Positions 25,506-34,520 of a DNA stretch of 64,000 nt are shown here, in pieces. Position numbers and translations under genes: made by a program. The DNA comes from Bdellovibrio sp. KM01 (lineage in GTDB: Bacteria; Bdellovibrionota; Bdellovibrionia; Bdellovibrionales; Bdellovibrionaceae). The stretch spans positions 2,852,001 to 2,916,000 of the forward strand of contig NZ_CP058348.1 of assembly GCF_013752535.1 (NCBI RefSeq). Reading direction: 5' to 3'. The notes beneath the pieces were generated by a model that did not search any database, was not told the origin of the DNA, and worked only from the letters and a program-made list of their open reading frames with translations. Each line of letters opens with the position of its first letter. The stretch's first letter is position 1.

Positions 25506-27308
25506 CTACTGCTTGCCGTCAGTCTTCATGTTTTTCAACTGGTCAGCGAACAAGTCACCGAAAGTTGATTTAGAAGTCGCTGTTGCTTTCTTAACATAGT
25601 CATCAACGTCAGCTTTTGACTCACGAAGTTTAACTAGTTTAGCAGACAAACCGATCTTACGAGCGTCTTTGTCGATAGAGATAACTTCAGCTTTTACAGA
25701 TTGACCTGGCTTAATGAAGTCTTCAACAGAGTTGATTTTGTCTGTTGTAAGTTCAGAAATATGGATCAAACCTTCGATATCAGACTCAAGCTCAACGAAA
25801 GCACCAAAATCAGCTGTTTTAGTTACTTTAACGTCGTGTTGTGTACCGATAGCGTATTTGTTCTCGATGTTAGCCCAAGGATCAGATTCAAGTTGTTTGA
25901 TACCCAAAGAGAATCTTTCGTTTTCGATGTCTACACCTAGAACAACGGCGCGTACTTTAGCACCTTTAGCGAACATTTCGCTTGGGTGATTTACACGTTT
26001 AGTCCAAGAGAAGTCAGAGATGTGAACTAGGCCGTCAATACCTTCTTCGATGCCGATGAAGATACCGAAGTCAGTAACAGATTTAACTTCGCCTTCGATG
26101 ATTGTACCTGGAGCGTAAGACTCTTTAAGTTCAATCCAAGGATTTTGTTGAAGCTGTTTCATGCCCAAAGAAATGCGGCGGTTTTCAGTGTCAACTTCAA
26201 GAACTACTACTTCTACTTCGTCACCAACGTTAACGATTTGAGAAGGGTGTTTTACACGTTTAGTCCAAGACATTTCAGAAACGTGGATTAGGCCTTCAAT
26301 GCCTTCGCCAAGTTCAATGAATGCACCGTATTCTGCCAAAGAAACAACTTTACCTTTAAGCTTAGTGCCTGCTGGGTAAGAAGCTTTAACAGTTTCCCAA
26401 GGATCGTTGTGCAACTGTTTCATGCCCAAAGATACGCGTTCTTTTTCTTTGTCGTACTTAAGAACTTTAACTTGGATTTCGTCGCCAACATTCAACATTT
26501 CAGAAGGGTGTTTTACACGGCCCCATGACATGTCTGTGATGTGCAACAAACCGTCCATGCCACCAAGGTCGATGAACGCACCGTAGTCAGTGATATTTTT
26601 AACGATACCAGTAACAACAGAACCTTCTGCCATAGTGTCAAGAGTTTGTGAACGCAAGCTGTCGCGTTCTTCTTCAAGAAGCGCACGGCGAGAAAGAACG
26701 ATGTTGCCACGCTTTTTGTTGAATTTGATAACTTTGAATTTGAACTTTTTGCCCAAGTAAACGTCCATGTTGCGAACCGGACGTAGATCGATTTGAGATC
26801 CAGGCAAGAATGCTTTAACGCCGATATCAACGCTCAAGCCGCCTTTAACTTTAGCAACAACAGTACCTTCGATAACTTCTTCGTTTTCTGCTGCTTTAGA
26901 GATATCAGTCCATGCACGTAGCATGTCTGCTTTATCTTTAGAAAGAACGATCATACCGTTTTCGTTTTCGATACGGTCGATAAGAACTTCTACTTTGTCT
27001 CCAGCTTTTACTTCACGAACGCCGTCAACAATACGGAATTCATTGATAGCAATCAAACCTTCAGACTTGTAGTTGATGTCCACTAGAACGTAGTCAGATT
27101 GAACTTCTACTACTGTACCAGTAACAACGTCGCCAACTTTGAAATCTTGCTCTTTCATGGACGCTTCGAATAGAGAATCGAATTCGCCTTTGTCAGACTT
27201 TTTTGCACCATAGATGCCAGGATTAGCAGCGACTTTAGAATCTTCTGCATCCAAGAAAGCTAGCACTTTCTGTTTTTCAAGTTCGGCCTTGTTAAGTTGT
27301 TTTGTCAT
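25506..27308 (-). CDS. rpsA: 30S ribosomal protein S1
   Basis: The 600-residue product has six S1 (OB-fold) domains at about residues 58-125, 144-208, 229-297, 314-384, 401-471 and 488-557. Domains 3-6 are the most alike (GIVKNITDYGAFIDLGG; EGEVKSVTDFGIFIGIEEG). S1 recruits mRNA to the 30S subunit. About 50 extra residues precede the first domain. The nearest Shine-Dalgarno-like GGAGGT is 14 bases from the ATG, farther than usual, in keeping with the atypical, autoregulated leaders known for rpsA in other bacteria. In many bacteria cmk precedes rpsA; here cmk is about 8 kb away. Confidence 0.97.
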   Translation of the reverse strand: MTKQLNKAELEKQKVLAFLDAEDSKVAANPGIYGAKKSDKGEFDSLFEASMKEQDFKVGDVVTGTVVEVQSDYVLVDINYKSEGLIAINEFRIVDGVREVKAGDKVEVLIDRIENENGMIVLSKDKADMLRAWTDISKAAENEEVIEGTVVAKVKGGLSVDIGVKAFLPGSQIDLRPVRNMDVYLGKKFKFKVIKFNKKRGNIVLSRRALLEEERDSLRSQTLDTMAEGSVVTGIVKNITDYGAFIDLGGMDGLLHITDMSWGRVKHPSEMLNVGDEIQVKVLKYDKEKERVSLGMKQLHNDPWETVKASYPAGTKLKGKVVSLAEYGAFIELGEGIEGLIHVSEMSWTKRVKHPSQIVNVGDEVEVVVLEVDTENRRISLGMKQLQQNPWIELKESYAPGTIIEGEVKSVTDFGIFIGIEEGIDGLVHISDFSWTKRVNHPSEMFAKGAKVRAVVLGVDIENERFSLGIKQLESDPWANIENKYAIGTQHDVKVTKTADFGAFVELESDIEGLIHISELTTDKINSVEDFIKPGQSVKAEVISIDKDARKIGLSAKLVKLRESKADVDDYVKKATATSKSTFGDLFADQLKNMKTDGKQ

Positions 27309-27386
27309 ATCGTTTTTTAAATACCTCCACGTAGTAAAGCCTCGAGGACCTTACCCGTACCTTTCTTCGCTCTTTGGCGAAACAAT

Positions 27387-27416
27387 GGTTTAGCGAGCTA
27401 AGGGGTCGGAAGTCAA
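27387..27416 (-). promoter_or_regulatory. Candidate rpsA promoter
   Basis: On the minus strand, TTGACT and TAAACC are 18 bases apart, about 80 bases before the rpsA start. The -35 is good and the -10 weak. The leader would contain a small hairpin (TTCGC/GCGAA near 27368-27383). Confidence 0.4.
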
Positions 27417-27541
27417 AGGTTTTGCGCGGTTCGTTAGCCTTTTCAAAGTGGTGACAATTGTAAGCTAACAGAGGGCCGTTCGTACCCCGTGATTTCCCCT
27501 CCTAACTCGAACATATTTGATTTGAGAGCTTGGGAGGCCCG

Positions 27542-28831
27542 GTGAGAGCGATTTATATTCTTTTGTTAGTTTCACTGGCGGGAACGTATTGTTTCGCAGG
27601 ACCCCAATACCGAACCCAAATATCATCGGCCCTGCGGTTTATTGAGCACTATCAAACCACGGGGGAGGAGGGTTACGACCCGGGTCAATGGGTGGCCCGA
27701 GTGACTTCTTACCTGCCCTCGAACGTGGGCGTTGGAAAATTTAATCACCCTTATGAGGAACCCACCGCCTTTGTCGCGGCCTCTGTCGCCAATGTTTTAG
27801 CGGAGATTTATTTTCTCGCTCCCGAATATCAATCCATCCCTCCCATGATTGAAAGAACTGTGGCGGGATTTTCAAATTATTATTGGGATCAGCTTTTTAA
27901 TTTTTATCCGCCAACAACCTACCGCGGAGTGAAAGTTCGCCAACCGCGCTATATGTATCTCGCTCCCCGCTTTAAGGGATTCGCAAATATTCCGCCGGAT
28001 GCGGATACGACTTCAATTTCGTACTCCACTTTGCAGTACCTTCATAAAATTCATCAGGGTCAGCACAGTTATCAACCCTTACCGGATTCAGTCATGGAGG
28101 CTTTTTCTTCGGCACGGGATCTGAATCGCAAACCGCATATTTACAATGCGGGCCAGGGACAGAAAAATACCGGGGCCTTTTTAACCTGGCTTTGGGATGA
28201 CATGGATCCCAAAATGCCGCGCAATCTTTTTGCTCGACCGAATAATGGCACTCGCGTGCCGTTCAATCGCAACGATGTGGACTGCGTGGTGAATGCGAAT
28301 GTTTTAAAAATGCTGACCCTGGCGAAACGTACCGACGGACCGGGATATAAAGCGGCTTGTAATCACTTAAACCGCATGGCGATCAAAAAAGATTTCTTTT
28401 ACTGCGGGATGTATTATCCCAGTCGCTATGTTCTGCCCTATACCATGGCGGAAATCATTCACCAGGGCGGAAGTTGCCTGGAACCTTCGCGCGACAACCT
28501 GATTGCGTTTCTTTTAAAAAAACAAAAACGCAACGGGGGCTGGAAAAACAAATATATGAGTCGCCCTGATCGTATTCAATCCACCGCCTGGGCGTTAAGT
28601 GCTTTGGCGCAATTGGGTGATCCCGAAAATCCACGACACCGAGAAGCGATTCGCGATGGGGCTGACTTTTTGTCCGGCATGAGCACACGGGACAGCCACG
28701 GCTTTGTGTACTGGCCGGGTGAGGTTTATTTTGCAGCGACTTTTGTAGCTCGTTATCCGGTTGTTTGGAGATCCTCAGCCTATACCACCGCTGTGGCCGC
28801 CAAAGCGTTGTTACTTGCTGAGCGCTTCTAG
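27542..28831 (+). CDS. Secreted alpha/alpha-barrel protein, terpenoid cyclase/prenyltransferase-like
   Basis: The 429-residue product has a signal peptide (MRAIYILLLVSLAGTYCFA), translated from GTG at 27542 with GGGAGG upstream. The repeat-like motif near the end, NGGWKNKYMSRPDRIQSTAWALSALAQLGD, (quoted as NGGWKNK and STAWALSALAQLG) resembles the QW-type repeats of terpenoid cyclases and the helical toroids of alpha-2-macroglobulin-type or glucanase proteins. It is not a complete squalene cyclase: no DxDD motif was seen. A secreted helical toroid with unknown ligand is the safest description. Confidence 0.65.
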   Translation: MRAIYILLLVSLAGTYCFAGPQYRTQISSALRFIEHYQTTGEEGYDPGQWVARVTSYLPSNVGVGKFNHPYEEPTAFVAASVANVLAEIYFLAPEYQSIPPMIERTVAGFSNYYWDQLFNFYPPTTYRGVKVRQPRYMYLAPRFKGFANIPPDADTTSISYSTLQYLHKIHQGQHSYQPLPDSVMEAFSSARDLNRKPHIYNAGQGQKNTGAFLTWLWDDMDPKMPRNLFARPNNGTRVPFNRNDVDCVVNANVLKMLTLAKRTDGPGYKAACNHLNRMAIKKDFFYCGMYYPSRYVLPYTMAEIIHQGGSCLEPSRDNLIAFLLKKQKRNGGWKNKYMSRPDRIQSTAWALSALAQLGDPENPRHREAIRDGADFLSGMSTRDSHGFVYWPGEVYFAATFVARYPVVWRSSAYTTAVAAKALLLAERF

Positions 28832-28982
28832 ACGAATGACTTCTTTTCCAAAATCGACATTGTAATAGCACATCATCGACGTCTGCATTTTCTCAGGCAG
28901 GCGCCTATTTCATGATCTTGTCCATCCCGGCTGTTAAATTGAGGTGTGACTCACAACAGTTCTCTTAGGGAAAGGATATTCC

Positions 28983-29876
28983 ATGAGCTCTTCTTTCTTC
29001 ACTGTTTCCGATGGCACAAAAATTTTCTATAAAGATTGGGGCAAGGGGCAACCGGTCCTTTTCTCTCACGGTTGGCCTTTAACCGCCGACGCCTGGGATG
29101 GGCAAATGCTTGCCTTTCTAAACGAAGGCTACCGGGTTATTGCCCATGATCGTCGCGGACATGGACGATCTTCGCAGACCTTTGATGGCAATAATATGGA
29201 TCAATATGCCGATGACTTAGCAGAGCTTATCGATCATTTGGATTTGCAGAACCTGATTCTGGTGGGTCACTCCACCGGTGGAGGCGAGGTGGCGCGCTAT
29301 ATCGGCCGTCACGGCTCCACTCGTGTGGCAAAGGCTGTTCTTGTCGGCGCTGTTCCTCCCCTGATGTTAAAAACGGCGCAGAATCCCGAGGGACTTCCAA
29401 TTGAAGTCTTTGATGATATTCGCAAAGGGGTGACTGACAACCGCTCGCAGTTTTTCATAGATCTTTCAAAAAAATTCTATGGCTTCAATCGCATGATGCA
29501 CAAAACGGTGGATGGCACCTGTGATTCCTTTTGGCTGCAGGGGATGATGGGCGGAATCAAGGCGGAGTATGATTGCATCGAGCAATTTTCCGAAACAGAT
29601 TTCACCGAAGATTTAAAAAGAATGGACATCCCTACTTTGCTGATTCACGGGAGCGATGATCAGATCGTTCCGATTATTGCCTCCAGCATTGAGGCCGTAA
29701 AGTTCATACCGAATGCGGAACTTAAAGTCTATGAAGGTGCTCCCCATGGTCTGCCACAAACCCATGCGGAAAAATTCAATGCCGATCTATTAGAGTTTTT
29801 TGATGCGGAAACTGAGATCACTGCGGGCCGAAACAAAGGCCGCTTAAGTGATCAAATCAGCTCGCAGCATCATTAG
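28983..29876 (+). CDS. Alpha/beta hydrolase, non-heme chloroperoxidase-like
   Basis: The 297-residue cytosolic enzyme has the alpha/beta hydrolase triad: nucleophile Ser in GHSTGGG (about residue 98), Asp in HGSDDQIVP and His in [11 protein letters not shown]. The N-terminus ([28 protein letters not shown]) is typical of the cofactor-free haloperoxidase/esterase group. It probably hydrolyses esters; halogenation is a side activity in that group. It is a single gene, with AAGGA before ATG and a terminator after. Confidence 0.9.
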   Translation: MSSSFFTVSDGTKIFYKDWGKGQPVLFSHGWPLTADAWDGQMLAFLNEGYRVIAHDRRGHGRSSQTFDGNNMDQYADDLAELIDHLDLQNLILVGHSTGGGEVARYIGRHGSTRVAKAVLVGAVPPLMLKTAQNPEGLPIEVFDDIRKGVTDNRSQFFIDLSKKFYGFNRMMHKTVDGTCDSFWLQGMMGGIKAEYDCIEQFSETDFTEDLKRMDIPTLLIHGSDDQIVPIIASSIEAVKFIPNAELKVYEGAPHGLPQTHAEKFNADLLEFFDAETEITAGRNKGRLSDQISSQHH

Positions 29877-29882
29877 AGTTAA

Positions 29883-29913
29883 GGGGCCATTGTGACAGGA
29901 TGGCCTTTTTATT
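29883..29913 (+). terminator. Intrinsic terminator after the alpha/beta hydrolase
   Basis: The stem GGCCAT/ATGGCC with a 9-base loop is followed by TTTTTATTT on the plus strand. Confidence 0.85.
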
Positions 29914-30724
29914 TGAATACTGACTTACAAAGACCCGCTTTGGGATTATAGACAACCGGGAAGTCATGAATTTTTCGGATAAAGCGAACGGCGGAAATTT
30001 CTTGTGCAATGGGCGCACGCTCTGCACTGGCATCAGGACCACCCATCTTCATCAAGTCTTTCAAACGATAGCCGTTGAACAATTCATTATAAGCATCAAC
30101 AACCCACTCGACCCCGTTCAGTTTTACAACCGTCACCGCGTGGTCTTCGACGTACTGATGAAAGGCGTGCACCCGGGCGGCACTCACATAGGCGAAATCA
30201 TTTTGAATACCTGCAGCTTTTAGCGCGAAATGCAAAATCAAAGCGTGCTCCCGGCAAACTCCGGCGCGGCACACTGCGTACTCACTCAATGGAATGTCTT
30301 CGTTAGCCAAACGGTATTTTTTTAAAAGTCTGCGATAGTATGGATTTTTATAGTCGGTATAGGAGAAGACTTCGCCGCGAATGATTTCCACCACCATGCC
30401 CACGCGATCCCAATATTCCAAATTCATTTCACGAAGGCTAGCAGCCTTTTCCATGATTTGTTTTAAAGGTGCACTTTCTAAGTCGACTTTATAGTCAGGC
30501 TGGATTCCGCCCTGACGTTGCGACCCTTCGATATAGGCGCCATCTGCGATATCAACCAGGCCACCTTTGATGGCGATATAATTAGAAGAATCCTGGGGAC
30601 CTGCCTGGCTGACTGAAGCCATTAACCCAAAGAGCACAGCATAGCCGATTATCGCTCTGCACGTGAATACGGCGTCGACAACCTTTGCCCATAGGAATCG
30701 TTTTAAAATCCAGCTTCTGATCAT
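29909..30724 (-). CDS. Exported transglutaminase-like cysteine protein
   Basis: The 271-residue product has a long N-terminal basic stretch and hydrophobic segment ending about SQA (signal peptide or anchor, residues 23-41). The core shows the transglutaminase order of catalytic residues: Cys157 (GVCREHA), His195 (EDHAVTVV) and Asp210 (VVDAYN). In bacteria this fold is often a protease, amidase or peptidoglycan-linked enzyme rather than a cross-linker. The helical stretch before it (residues 85-150) may be a substrate-binding region. The start could be farther downstream, since the present N-terminus is unusually long for a signal peptide. Confidence 0.7.
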   Translation of the reverse strand: MIRSWILKRFLWAKVVDAVFTCRAIIGYAVLFGLMASVSQAGPQDSSNYIAIKGGLVDIADGAYIEGSQRQGGIQPDYKVDLESAPLKQIMEKAASLREMNLEYWDRVGMVVEIIRGEVFSYTDYKNPYYRRLLKKYRLANEDIPLSEYAVCRAGVCREHALILHFALKAAGIQNDFAYVSAARVHAFHQYVEDHAVTVVKLNGVEWVVDAYNELFNGYRLKDLMKMGGPDASAERAPIAQEISAVRFIRKIHDFPVVYNPKAGLCKSVFK

Positions 30725-30884
30725 ACGAGCAAATATAGCAATTCACAGACCATCATTCTGGAGTCACCAGATTGAATTAAATTCCTCCGGTGTTTGAGCT
30801 CTAGTCATATTTGAGTCCTCTGAATCGTCTCATCTTGAAGGTATTGTTTTACACAAGGCCCGCGTATTGCTTAGTGCTCATTCC

Positions 30885-31706
30885 ATGAAAAAAACAATTA
30901 TCTCTTCCGTAAGTCTTTTTGTTGGATTGGCAATTCTTAGTGGCTGCACTATTTCAAATGAAGCCCGTGATAAACTTGAGGGCCAGTGTTTGCCCGGCGT
31001 TGTGGGTGGTTCTGTCACCGCAAAATCTGATCCCCTTTCTAAGCAAGTCGTCATGTTGATCGGATCTCGCTATAACGAAAAAGGCGAGGAAGAAAGCTCT
31101 GTCTGTACGGGCACACCCATCACAGAAGACGTAATATTGACAGCGGCTCATTGTGTAAAAGGCAATGTGCGTATGGCTGCGATTTTCGCAAATGATATGA
31201 ACTGCTCCTCAGGCTTTAGAGCTTCCAGAGACAGCATCGTTGCAAGTTCATTTGAGTATGATCACTCTTTCGTGGAGTCGTATTCAGGCTTTTACAACGA
31301 TGTGGGTTTGGTACGCCTGAAATCAAAAATTCCTTCTGACTATGAAATCAGTGAGCTGTATGCTGGTGCCGAGCTGAGCTCTGATGATGTGACTTTGGTA
31401 GGATTCGGAAAAACTTCCGAAACAAAAAGCGATTCGATGATTCTTCGCTCAAAAACAAAAAGCTTCAAAAACGACATCACGGTGTCATCGGACCGTGTGA
31501 CGATTGAACAGAGCGAAGGCGGCCTTTGCCAAGGCGATTCTGGTGGACCTATCTTTGTAGAAGTGAATGGTGAAAAGCAGGTCATTGGCGTGACTTCCTA
31601 TGTGTCTAATCGCTATGAATCCAATATCTGCCACGGTAAGGCGGTAGGCATGCTGTCCAAGTCAGTCCTTCCTTGGATTGAGAAGACTCTGCCAACTCTT
31701 AAGTAA
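30885..31706 (+). CDS. Trypsin-like serine protease lipoprotein
   Basis: The 273-residue product has a lipoprotein signal (lipobox LSGC, Cys21), so it should be anchored in a membrane. The triad is His89 (LTAAHC), Asp139 (YNDVGLVRL) and Ser219 (CQGDSGGP). VVGGSVTAKSDPLSKQVVML shows the typical activation-end like VxGG, suggesting a cleaved pro-segment. It is followed by a large gap and then the SH3/lysozyme-like gene, which may or may not be linked. Confidence 0.9.
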   Translation: MKKTIISSVSLFVGLAILSGCTISNEARDKLEGQCLPGVVGGSVTAKSDPLSKQVVMLIGSRYNEKGEEESSVCTGTPITEDVILTAAHCVKGNVRMAAIFANDMNCSSGFRASRDSIVASSFEYDHSFVESYSGFYNDVGLVRLKSKIPSDYEISELYAGAELSSDDVTLVGFGKTSETKSDSMILRSKTKSFKNDITVSSDRVTIEQSEGGLCQGDSGGPIFVEVNGEKQVIGVTSYVSNRYESNICHGKAVGMLSKSVLPWIEKTLPTLK

Positions 31707-31824
31707 ATCTGTCTGTCTCAATTTGAGAAAAACCGTGGGTGCTCACTAAGTTGACACCCCGGTGACAATCCTCCGATTCCTCCAAAATGGTTAACAAATG
31801 GGATGAGGTCATTGCGGGTTAACT

Positions 31825-31851
31825 TTGTGAAAACACTTGGAAGTTTCACAA
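31825..31851. repeat. Inverted repeat upstream of the lytic transglycosylase-like gene
   Basis: TTGTGAAA and TTTCACAA are separated by 11 bases, about 38 bases before the ATG at 31889. This is the size and symmetry of a dimeric-regulator operator. Confidence 0.45.
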
Positions 31852-31888
31852 TGCCAACTGTGCCTGGTCCTTGCACTACCTCTTGGTT

Positions 31889-33046
31889 ATGGAAATCACT
31901 AAGCTTTACAAAAGAATTTTAGCAGGGACTCTATGCATCTCCTTATTGTCGGGTTTTACCGGCAAGGAAGAGTATGTAGAATTAAAAGGTATGCTAAACG
32001 GTCGCAGCTCGGGATCATTCACTCGCGGTGATAACAATATTGTTACGACACTGACGCGTGGAACTCGTGGTGAAATTCTGGAAACCAAAAAACTTCGCTC
32101 TGGATCATTTGGTATTAAAATTAAAGTATTAAATGGTCGCAGCCAAGGTGAAGAAATGTGGGTCTATCATAAAGAAGGCGCTTCAGATTTGAGCTTGTTC
32201 GCAGAAATGCCAAGCAATTGGAATCAAGCTCGCACGGCTTCCAGCGTTTCCTCTGCCAAAGCGGCACGCGTTGAAACCGACAAGCCAGCCATCGCAGATC
32301 CTGAAAGCTCAAAAAAGAAATCAGCCCGCACGGTTGAAGCCTTGGAAGCTGTCAATAAAGCCAATAAAGCGGTGAAAAAATCTAACTGCACAAGTTGTTC
32401 TGTGGCCGCTGCGGCGCCCACAACTGAAGGTCAACGTTCCACGATTGCACCTGAAAGAACTCGCTATAGCTCTCGCGGTAAAGCATTGGCAAAAAGAACT
32501 ATTCCAAATGCTTGTATGAAAATCATGAACACCCAAGGTCGCCCTGGTGCTTTGGGGCAAAAGATGATCAGCCTCATGTCACGTCCTGGTTACAAAGAAG
32601 ACTTCACAAGCTCGAATGCTTTGGGAACATTGTGCCCTCGCTTTAACTCTCTAAGTGACCAAAACAAACTCCTTGCTTGGACATGGTTCTGGACGGCATT
32701 GGCTCGCGAAGAAAATGTGACGTGCAATGCTTCAACAGAGCATGGCGAAACTTATGTTGATCGTAGCGGTAGAACTCGCATCCTGAATCCTGATATCGGT
32801 ATCGGTCTTTGGACGATGGAGAAAAGTGCTGCTGTTCGCCGCGAAAACGGACGTGGTCCTGAATGCCGCAGCGTTAGTACTGCCGAGGGACAAGCCCGTT
32901 GCGCGATTTCAATCATGCGTAAAGATCTTGTTGGTTCAAGCAACGCAACAAGTCCTGGTAGCTACTGGGGCCCACTTCGTGGTAAACGTGTACAGAGACA
33001 AATGATGCCTCATATGGAAAGGTTCAGACTATGTTTTCAAAAGTAA
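31889..33046 (+). CDS. Secreted protein: SH3-like domain plus lytic transglycosylase-like domain
   Basis: The 385-residue product has a signal peptide (about residues 1-25). Residues 28-96 form a beta-rich, SH3-like domain that is clearly related to that of the 44198 gene (shared LNGRSSGSF/LFGRSSADF, NNIVTTLTRGT/NNIKTTVTQGT, EMWVYHK/EVWVYYN). A low-complexity Ala/Lys linker follows, then a C-terminal domain (about 205-385) with six cysteines. Its helix LAWTWFWTALAREENVTCNA followed by GIGLWTM resembles the goose-lysozyme/SLT pattern (catalytic Glu274 or Glu275, then GxxQM-like). A muramidase role is therefore likely but not proved. The 3' end overlaps the next gene. Confidence 0.55.
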   Translation: MEITKLYKRILAGTLCISLLSGFTGKEEYVELKGMLNGRSSGSFTRGDNNIVTTLTRGTRGEILETKKLRSGSFGIKIKVLNGRSQGEEMWVYHKEGASDLSLFAEMPSNWNQARTASSVSSAKAARVETDKPAIADPESSKKKSARTVEALEAVNKANKAVKKSNCTSCSVAAAAPTTEGQRSTIAPERTRYSSRGKALAKRTIPNACMKIMNTQGRPGALGQKMISLMSRPGYKEDFTSSNALGTLCPRFNSLSDQNKLLAWTWFWTALAREENVTCNASTEHGETYVDRSGRTRILNPDIGIGLWTMEKSAAVRRENGRGPECRSVSTAEGQARCAISIMRKDLVGSSNATSPGSYWGPLRGKRVQRQMMPHMERFRLCFQK

Positions 33047-33468
33047 TCACTCTTCTTAGTCTTGCTGTCATCTCTTTTTCATCTGTAGCACACGCCGAGA
33101 GTATTCCCACGTTGTCTTTGGGTAAATACGAACTGACTTCGGGTGATGAAGAATATTGTTCTGAGCTGGAAATTAAAAAAAGCGATATCACTGATAAATA
33201 TTTGAAGATCGGTAAAGACAGATTTTCGCTATCGAATAAAGAGTTTAAAGAACCTTCTGATTTCGACACAAGCTGCGAAGATCATTTAATCTCGACTCGG
33301 GAAGATAATGACACGTCGACCAAGCTGACTCGCATCAACAAAGAAGTTTGCAAAGGCAACATTAAAAATTCTTCGTTGAAGTCAGTGATCGTGACGGCAC
33401 AAACAATCACGATCAATCAGAAGAAAGATCAAAAAGATCTGGGGACCTGCGTATTCACTAAAAAATAA
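33031..33468 (+). CDS. Small secreted protein, partner of the lytic transglycosylase-like protein
   Basis: The 145-residue product has a signal peptide (MFSKVITLLSLAVISFSSVAHA) and GGAAAGG before ATG. It overlaps the upstream gene by 16 bases, so they are co-translated. The mature part has four cysteines and is rich in Lys, Asp and Ser. It resembles no family I know. By position it could be an inhibitor, chaperone or co-factor of the lysozyme-like protein; that is inference. Confidence 0.65.
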   Translation: MFSKVITLLSLAVISFSSVAHAESIPTLSLGKYELTSGDEEYCSELEIKKSDITDKYLKIGKDRFSLSNKEFKEPSDFDTSCEDHLISTREDNDTSTKLTRINKEVCKGNIKNSSLKSVIVTAQTITINQKKDQKDLGTCVFTKK

Positions 33469-33870
33469 TTATCTTGTGCATGAAGCAAGATAGATCGAAC
33501 GAGGCTTGGAGCCGGCCGCATTGAGAGTCAATGTGTCCTGGGCCAGGCCTTTTCCCGTTTTATAGTCGATGTTCAATGACTGCTGAGACAGCGTCATCCC
33601 CATCTGGCGTTTCGTGCTTTGCAGACTTAATCCCGAGTCATCGTTTTTTCTAATCACTTGAGCTGCATCCACTTTGATATAGATCTGCGAAGACTTCGCA
33701 TCTTGGCCTTCCAGGACGATATCGCCGAACTCAGTTAAATTCACCGTATACGTCTCTTGCGGCTTCATAGTAGGACTTTGAGACCCCTTACAGGTCACGA
33801 CGACGTCTTTTCCAGCATGGGCAAGAGAGCTCATAAGAAGCAATACAGGGATCACGATAATTTTCATCAT
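33469..33870 (-). CDS. Small secreted protein of unknown function
   Basis: The 133-residue product starts MMKIIVIPVLLLMSSLAHAG with TGGAGGTCGTTT just upstream. It is beta-rich (VVTCKGSQS, YTVNLTEFGDIVLEGQ), has two cysteines that could form one disulfide (VTCKG and ASCTR) and ends convergently right next to the 33031 gene. Several other small secreted proteins in the window share this size and style but not recognisable sequence. Confidence 0.65.
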   Translation of the reverse strand: MMKIIVIPVLLLMSSLAHAGKDVVVTCKGSQSPTMKPQETYTVNLTEFGDIVLEGQDAKSSQIYIKVDAAQVIRKNDDSGLSLQSTKRQMGMTLSQQSLNIDYKTGKGLAQDTLTLNAAGSKPRSIYLASCTR

Positions 33871-34014
33871 AAACGACCTCCAGGAAGGACAATTCCATCG
33901 GAGATACAAATGCCGGGCCTGATCCCAACTCCTTCCTATTGCTTTAGAGTCCTGTTTCAGGTTCTAAGCATGAAGTTTTAACAGGCCCTGGCTTAAAACT
34001 GCGCACTCAACGAA

Positions 34015-34431
34015 TTAGCGATCCAACGCCGTTTTACATTCTAGGAGTCTTGGTTGTGGCCCACTGCCGGAAATCATCAACCAATTGCTCTTGTAATCTG
34101 CTTTCGCAGAGAGTGGCGATTCTTGAGACAACTCCATTCGAATGACGACATTGCGTTTGAGCACTTTACCATAAGCTCCAATAGCGATAGCCCATGGCCC
34201 TGTGCAGACAATAGGTGCCTGGAAGGTCCGTCGCCCCCATCCCCCCTTCTCACATTCGATTTGTGCCGTATTTCCATTGTCTGCTAATACACCTCGAAGC
34301 GTATCATCCACATCGCGATGTAAAACCAACGAATTGCCGTTACCGTCCGAACATTCGACCTGATCAACTGTCAGAGCCATGGCCTGTGAAGTTCCCAAAA
34401 TTATTAAAAGCGTTGCCGTCATGAGTTTCAT
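34015..34431 (-). CDS. Small secreted protein of unknown function
   Basis: The 138-residue product starts MKLMTATLLIILGTSQAMA, a clear signal peptide, with AAAGGAG upstream. Four cysteines (VECSDG, IECEKGG, IVCTGP, LECKTA) suggest two disulfides in a beta-sandwich. No family is recognised. It is divergent from the LysR gene at 34521, so that regulator may control it. Confidence 0.65.
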   Translation of the reverse strand: MKLMTATLLIILGTSQAMALTVDQVECSDGNGNSLVLHRDVDDTLRGVLADNGNTAQIECEKGGWGRRTFQAPIVCTGPWAIAIGAYGKVLKRNVVIRMELSQESPLSAKADYKSNWLMISGSGPQPRLLECKTALDR

Positions 34432-34520
34432 AAATCTCCTTTTTCCTGCGCTAAGGAATATTTGATTTCAAGGCATATGTGAAATATGATAATAACTATA
34501 CTTTCAATAGGTGATTACTT

